Positions 59,969 through 64,000 of a stretch of 64,000 nt of DNA are shown one piece after another (position 1 is the first letter of the stretch; the number at the start of each line of letters is the position of its first letter). Origin of the DNA: a gamma proteobacterium symbiont of Taylorina sp. (GTDB lineage: Bacteria; Pseudomonadota; Gammaproteobacteria; GRL18). The stretch covers positions 1 through 64,000 of the forward strand of contig JAHXIV010000031.1 in the NCBI GenBank assembly GCA_025655455.1, written 5' to 3'. The notes under the pieces were generated by a model, which saw nothing but the letters and a program-made list of their open reading frames with translations, made no database searches and had not been told where the DNA came from. The position numbers were made by a program, and so were the translations under genes.

Positions 59969-60133
59969 TTACATTTCAAGCATATCGAATTCTGATTTAG
60001 ACTTTTGACAATCAGGACATAGCCAGTCTTCAGGTACATCAGCCCATTTTGTACCAGGTTCAATACCATCATCAGGCCAACCTTCAGCTTCATCATAAAT
60101 TAACCTACAAATTTGACATTGCCATTTTTTCAT
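59969..60133 (-). CDS. rubredoxin
   Basis: This 54-residue protein has the two Cys-x2-Cys knuckles: Cys-Gln-Ile-Cys-Arg-Leu-Ile-Tyr-Asp at about 6-14, and Leu-Cys-Pro-Asp-Cys at about 38-42. Between them are the aromatic/acidic middle Gly-Ile-Glu-Pro-Gly-Thr-Lys-Trp and Asp-Val-Pro-Glu-Asp-Trp. These bind a single iron and make a one-electron carrier. AAAGGA precedes the ATG at 60133. It lies downstream of the metal permease and feoAB on the same strand, suggesting an iron-linked or oxidative-stress role. It is complete; its redox partner is unknown. Confidence 0.95.
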   Translation of the reverse strand: MKKWQCQICRLIYDEAEGWPDDGIEPGTKWADVPEDWLCPDCQKSKSEFDMLEM

Positions 60134-60198
60134 TTTTTTTTCCTTTAAATAATAACCTACTAATTAAGTCAAGATTATAATATAAGCAGCATGAATCG

Positions 60199-61347
60199 TC
60201 AAATTTTTCCACATCCCCCACTGCAACATCCATCCTTATTGATCAGTTTTGCTTTTTTATTGAAACTATACATAATTGATAAATATAATAAAATAACAGA
60301 AGAGACCTGTGCCAGAAAACCTGTACTTTCTTCAGCCTCAGTGAAAGTTGCAACATGATTAAAACTTTCTATAAAAAAACTATCAAAAATAAATCCAAAA
60401 ATTAAACTACCCAGAATAACTGAGCTGAGGTAGATTAACAGTGACGTTTTTCCTAATGTATTGAGCACCACACTCATAGTCACAGTATTGGTTGCAGGAC
60501 CTGCTGTCAAAAATATAAAGGCTGCACCCGGTGAAAAACCTGCACTGAGAAGGGACAATCCCAGAGGGATAGATGCAGTAGCACAGACGTAAAGAGGAAT
60601 GGAAACTAATAGAACCAGAAAGTAATTGAGGAAAACACTGGATGAAATATAATCAGACAGATTTTCAGGTATAAAAGTAACAATACAGGCACCGATAAAC
60701 ACACCAATCATTAATGAACGGGCAATATCTTTGTATATATCATCAAAGGCATAGGATAAAATCTGCTGCCCTTTCTCAAAAAGAACGCTATTGTATTGCT
60801 GATCAGCATTAACCACTTTTATCTTGAGTGGTTTGCCAGGCACATTATAATTTAAGTGTTCAGCCACTTTAAAAGAAGAAAATTTGTCATGAACGACTGG
60901 TTTTTCTTTATCTTTATCTTCTTCCTCTTTATCATTGTGTAAAAAAAGAGTCAGAATCCCTGCTACTAAAGCAATTACAATAGAGGTAAATACACGATAA
61001 AGCGTAAATATCCAACCAAAAACACCATAGGTAGCCAAAATTGAATCAGCACCGGTAATAGGAGTGGAGATTAAAAAAGTCTGTATGGCACTTCGTGAGG
61101 CACCACTTTTTTTTAACGCGCTAATAAAAGGAAGTACACTACAGGAGCATAGGGGCAGAGGAATGCCCAGAATTGCCGCTTTAATATTAGCCATAAAGCT
61201 ATGCTGACCCAGATGTTTTTTAATCAAAGCATCCGGTAACAACAATTTAAAGATTCCGGCAATCAGCACACCAAGCAAAATAAAAAAAGCAATAGAGTTA
61301 AGTAATAGCCAAAAATTATTTAATAATTCCAGAATAAGCTGTTTCAT
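60199..61347 (-). CDS. SO_0444-type Cu/Zn efflux permease (ArsP/DUF318-like)
   Basis: This 382-residue membrane protein has a repeated permease domain (about 10-140 and 210-330). Each half has a Pro/Ser/Cys motif: Gly-Ile-Pro-Leu-Pro-Leu-Cys-Ser-Cys-Ser-Val-Leu-Pro and Ala-Thr-Ala-Ser-Ile-Pro-Leu-Gly. A charged cytoplasmic loop separates the halves. The C-terminus carries a Cys-rich Asp-Gly-Cys-Cys-Ser-Gly-Gly-Cys-Gly tail, apt for metal binding. Relatives are described as Cu/Zn efflux transporters. It begins five bases after feoB, so it probably belongs to the feo operon. Confidence 0.88.
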   Translation of the reverse strand: MKQLILELLNNFWLLLNSIAFFILLGVLIAGIFKLLLPDALIKKHLGQHSFMANIKAAILGIPLPLCSCSVLPFISALKKSGASRSAIQTFLISTPITGADSILATYGVFGWIFTLYRVFTSIVIALVAGILTLFLHNDKEEEDKDKEKPVVHDKFSSFKVAEHLNYNVPGKPLKIKVVNADQQYNSVLFEKGQQILSYAFDDIYKDIARSLMIGVFIGACIVTFIPENLSDYISSSVFLNYFLVLLVSIPLYVCATASIPLGLSLLSAGFSPGAAFIFLTAGPATNTVTMSVVLNTLGKTSLLIYLSSVILGSLIFGFIFDSFFIESFNHVATFTEAEESTGFLAQVSSVILLYLSIMYSFNKKAKLINKDGCCSGGCGKI

Positions 61348-61352
61348 AATGA

Positions 61353-63452
61353 TTAGATGAGCAACTTGGTAATATTAAATGCGGCAAAAGACAAAATCCA
61401 GGCAGTCGCAGTTGTAAAAACAAATAGATAAGCAAGATATTTCCATCCGCCTGCCTCACGCATAAATACCATTGAAGCAGCCAGACAGGGTAAATAAATC
61501 ATCACAAAGACAATAAATGAAACGGCTGACGGGAAGTTGATATTCGTGCGGATTTTATTAATCAGGCCGGCACTTTCTTCATCATGTTCATCACCCAGAC
61601 CATAAAGCACACCCAGTGTTGCCACAACCACTTCTTTGGCAGCCAGGCCGGTTTCCAGAGCAACAGCCATACGCCAGTCATAACCTAAGGGTGCAAAAAA
61701 AGGTTCGGAAGCATGGCCAATTTTTCCCAGATAGCTATTTTCGAGGTTATATAATGCCAGTTCATTACTGATTTCAGCAATTTGTTCCTCACTGACAGCC
61801 TGTTCAATCCGGGTTTGATAATTTAAGTCTATTTCAGGGTATTTAGGATAATTACTGGCAAACCAGATTAATACAGAAGCCAGCAGAATAAAGGTACCGG
61901 CCTTTTTTAAATACATCATTGCCTGACCAGACACAGTATGATAAATGAGTTTTAAAGAAGGCAAACGATACTTTGGCATTTCCATCACAAAGGGTTCATC
62001 ATCCCCTTTGAAAACTGTCATTTTTAATACCTTTGCCGCAATAATTCCTAATAAGGCACCACTGATATAAATCGCAAACAACATGTTCCCTGCATGATGC
62101 TCCGCAAAAAATGCACCGACAAACAGAACATAAATCGGTAATCTTGCCCCACAGCTCATAAAGCCAATAATAAAAAGTGTTAATAATCGATCCCGATCAT
62201 TTTTTAAGGTTCGAGCGGCCATATAGGCAGGCACTGAACAGCCAAAACCACTCACCAGAGGAATAAAAGATTTCCCGTGCAGGCCGAACTTGTGGAAAAA
62301 ACCATCCAGTAAAAAGGCCACCCGACTCATGTAACCAGTAGTTTCAAGCAATGCAATACCCAGAAAAAGAATAATAATATTAGGTAAAAACAAGACCACA
62401 GCCCCCACTCCGGCAATTGCACCGTCAGCAACAACAGAGGCCAGCTCGGTATCTCCCAGAAATGACTTGGTAGCATCAATCATTGCACTAAAAAAAGCAT
62501 CAATCCAGTCCATGGGAATACTGCCCACTTCAAAAGTGAGCTGAAATAAACCCCACATCAAAAACAAAAAGATGGGTAAGCCAATAAATTGATGCATCAA
62601 TAATGAGTCAATTTTTTCTGTTAAATTCTTTTTTTCAGTCTTCTTAAAATAAACAGTCTCAGCAACAGCTCCTTTTGCAAGTGCCATTTTTTCATCATTA
62701 AAAATGTCATCCAGATCTTTGGTATCATAGTGTAAGTATAAATGTTGATAGGCATCATTGAGCATAGGCTGAAGTTCAACCCAGACCGGCTCTTCACGAA
62801 AACGAAGATAGGCTTCCTTATCTTCTCTGAGTAATTTGATGGCCAGTGCCTTTAAACTGATCTTACAGCTCACTTTTTTCTCATTGAGAAATGCGACTAT
62901 ACGGTAAATTTCCTGTTCAAAAGGCTCACTAAATTGTAAATGGAATTTATTTTCTGTATTTTCATAAGACTGGATTACTGCGGAAATAATTTCATCAATA
63001 CCTGTTTTCTGTACTGCAGAGGTTTTTACACAGGATACACCCAGAATTTTTCCTAACTGCTGTTCATTAATGTCAACACCTTCTGCCACTGCCTCATCAG
63101 TCATATTAAGAGCAACGACCATTTTTTTATTTAACGACAGTAATTCCGTTGTTAGATAAAGATTGCGTTCAATATTGACAGAATCCACTACATTAAGAAT
63201 TAAGTCATAATCCTCATGATCAAGATATTCTCTGGTGACACGTTCTTCTATCGTATAATCGGTTAAAGAATAGGAACCCGGTAAATCAGTAATTTCAAAA
63301 TCATAGCCATCTTTACTAAAACGAACAATCTCTTTTGTTACTGTGACGCCACTAAAATTTCCAACTTTCAGACGTGCATTACCAATTGAATTAATTAATG
63401 CACTCTTGCCGACATTCGGCTGTCCGGCCAATGCAACTTTGATCAAACTCAT
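61353..63452 (-). CDS. feoB: ferrous iron transport protein FeoB
   Basis: This 699-residue protein has the G domain at about 1-165 (G1 Gly-Gln-Pro-Asn-Val-Gly-Lys-Ser, G3 Asp-Leu-Pro-Gly-Ser-Tyr-Ser-Leu, G4 Asn-Met-Thr-Asp). A helical linker follows, then a large membrane domain with Gly-Cys-Ser-Val-Pro-Ala-Tyr-Met-Ala-Ala-Arg and a second Gate motif including Glu-Val-Val-Val-Ala-Thr-Leu-Gly. It imports Fe2+ across the inner membrane. Its start overlaps the feoA stop by one base. It is somewhat shorter than E. coli FeoB (773), mostly at the C-terminus, but the domain set looks intact. Confidence 0.96.
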   Translation of the reverse strand: MSLIKVALAGQPNVGKSALINSIGNARLKVGNFSGVTVTKEIVRFSKDGYDFEITDLPGSYSLTDYTIEERVTREYLDHEDYDLILNVVDSVNIERNLYLTTELLSLNKKMVVALNMTDEAVAEGVDINEQQLGKILGVSCVKTSAVQKTGIDEIISAVIQSYENTENKFHLQFSEPFEQEIYRIVAFLNEKKVSCKISLKALAIKLLREDKEAYLRFREEPVWVELQPMLNDAYQHLYLHYDTKDLDDIFNDEKMALAKGAVAETVYFKKTEKKNLTEKIDSLLMHQFIGLPIFLFLMWGLFQLTFEVGSIPMDWIDAFFSAMIDATKSFLGDTELASVVADGAIAGVGAVVLFLPNIIILFLGIALLETTGYMSRVAFLLDGFFHKFGLHGKSFIPLVSGFGCSVPAYMAARTLKNDRDRLLTLFIIGFMSCGARLPIYVLFVGAFFAEHHAGNMLFAIYISGALLGIIAAKVLKMTVFKGDDEPFVMEMPKYRLPSLKLIYHTVSGQAMMYLKKAGTFILLASVLIWFASNYPKYPEIDLNYQTRIEQAVSEEQIAEISNELALYNLENSYLGKIGHASEPFFAPLGYDWRMAVALETGLAAKEVVVATLGVLYGLGDEHDEESAGLINKIRTNINFPSAVSFIVFVMIYLPCLAASMVFMREAGGWKYLAYLFVFTTATAWILSFAAFNITKLLI

Positions 63453-63676
63453 TATTCTTGTTCCAACTCAATATGCTCTGCTTCCTGGGTTCGTAAGGCT
63501 ATCCTGGTCTGATTAATACGAACTTCCATGGTTTTTTTAGCCAGTGAATGATATTCCACATAGACTCTCGCACCCTTGGTCAAACCAAAAGAATTAAAAC
63601 GGTTTTTTAATTCCTTATCGGCATTCACTCTATAGATGATTGCTGAGTCACCTTTTGATAAATTGTTCAGTGTCAT
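63452..63676 (-). CDS. feoA: ferrous iron transport protein FeoA
   Basis: This 74-residue SH3-like protein contains Met-Thr-Leu-Asn-Asn-Leu-Ser-Lys-Gly-Asp, Phe-Asn-Ser-Phe-Gly-Leu-Thr-Lys-Gly-Ala-Arg-Val, and a late Arg-Ile-Ala-Leu-Arg-Thr-Gln-Glu-Ala. These match FeoA, which acts with the FeoB G domain. It is the first gene of the feoA-feoB-permease operon, with a Fur-like site about 40 bases upstream. Confidence 0.93.
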   Translation of the reverse strand: MTLNNLSKGDSAIIYRVNADKELKNRFNSFGLTKGARVYVEYHSLAKKTMEVRINQTRIALRTQEAEHIELEQE

Positions 63677-63715
63677 AAAAATCCTAAGCTATACAATTTT
63701 AACTTTATTCTAAAT

Positions 63716-63734
63716 GATATTGATTCTCATTACA
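63716..63734. promoter_or_regulatory. Fur box upstream of feoA
   Basis: GATATTGATTCTCATTACA matches the 19-base Fur consensus GATAATGATAATCATTATC at 14 positions and is palindromic around its centre. It overlaps the region expected for the feoA promoter, so iron-responsive repression is likely. Confidence 0.75.
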
Positions 63735-64000
63735 ATAAGAATTTAATAGTTTATCATTGAGATCTTTGAATTAATATAAGTGGCAATACTACTCAGGAAT
63801 ATAAGAATGTTAATCTCAATGAAAACGGCCATTTCAAAATTATAGCAATATGAGATGTTTTGGTAGTTTTTTAAAAAATTTCAATGGCCTTGATCTGGCC
63901 AATTCATGACAGGTCAAAAAATTTTGGAGTTGACAAAATTCGATCCGTTTCTGCCTTTTAGATAATTTTGATATTACTTTATTATTTTGAAAACCAGACA
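63735..64000. other. gene-free end of window
   Basis: AT-rich sequence with no convincing complete gene. A 19-codon frame at 63907-63966 is too short to support. Nothing recognisable was seen. Confidence 0.4.

Noticed and set aside
63907-63966. Start of a transposase or small gene at the window end
   Set aside because: Only 19 codons, no clear family motif; not enough to support a call.

Overview
The window is a chromosomal segment of an AT-rich gammaproteobacterium. This follows from the gene order thrS-infC-rpmI-rplT-pheS-pheT-ihfA-merR, from map-glnD-dapC, from rapA, slyD and yggL, and from flgA-flgM-flgN with a sigma-28 promoter. A Gly/Tyr/Pro-repeat periplasmic protein resembling sulfur globule envelope proteins (53296-53739), plus a second Pro/Tyr/Gly-rich exported protein (23431-24345), suggest but do not prove a sulfur-oxidising lifestyle. 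No phage genes, CRISPR array or rRNA operon were seen.

Layout. (1) 1-14112 is accessory and partly decayed. It holds a HicB antitoxin with a broken HicA, YggL, tRNA-Pro(GGG), a D15-like outer-membrane protein with a patatin lipoprotein, and a DUF2092/DUF6515/outer-membrane-protein operon. It also holds DUF481, wrecked arylsulfatase and FadL genes, a DUF3313 lipoprotein, a deleted DUF3179 gene, an AraC regulator, an IS1380-type transposase remnant, and slyD. (2) 14113-22056 is the conserved translation operon on the minus strand, with an apparent AUC start for infC and a hairpin-plus-terminator between rplT and pheS. (3) 22200-27650 holds small and exported hypothetical proteins, RapA and a receiver-domain scrap. 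(4) 27625-34765 is a co-directional minus-strand cluster. Downstream of a PhoB-box-like array it encodes DUF47, the Pit phosphate transporter, a P-loop protein, a PPP-type phosphatase and two CNNM/CorC proteins. This is the best candidate here for an undescribed functional unit: phosphate uptake coupled to Mg2+ export. (5) 34964-44297 holds map-glnD and a lysine cluster (dapC, lysA, dapL, a Spx/ArsC-like gene, galE). (6) 44382-47839 holds a Crp/Fnr regulator, flgA, flgM, flgN and a PilZ protein. (7) 47858-50417 holds a SLAC1/TehA-type channel, tRNA-Arg(CCT), a 42-codon gene with its own terminator, a 3' fragment of tRNA-Leu(UAA), and an UPF0175 antitoxin with a truncated PIN toxin. (8) 50418-59717 holds YgiQ, a flavin reductase, the sulfur-globule-like protein, and an operon of TPR lipoprotein, DUF523, RND adaptor, RND pump and HIT protein. 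(9) 59969-63733 is iron/metal related: rubredoxin, an SO_0444-type Cu/Zn permease, feoB and feoA under a Fur-box-like site.

Two themes recur. Both toxin-antitoxin loci keep an intact antitoxin beside a broken toxin. Mobile-element scars (a tRNA 3' fragment and a transposase remnant) mark the accessory patches. Function assignments rest on motif recognition by eye; no database search was possible.
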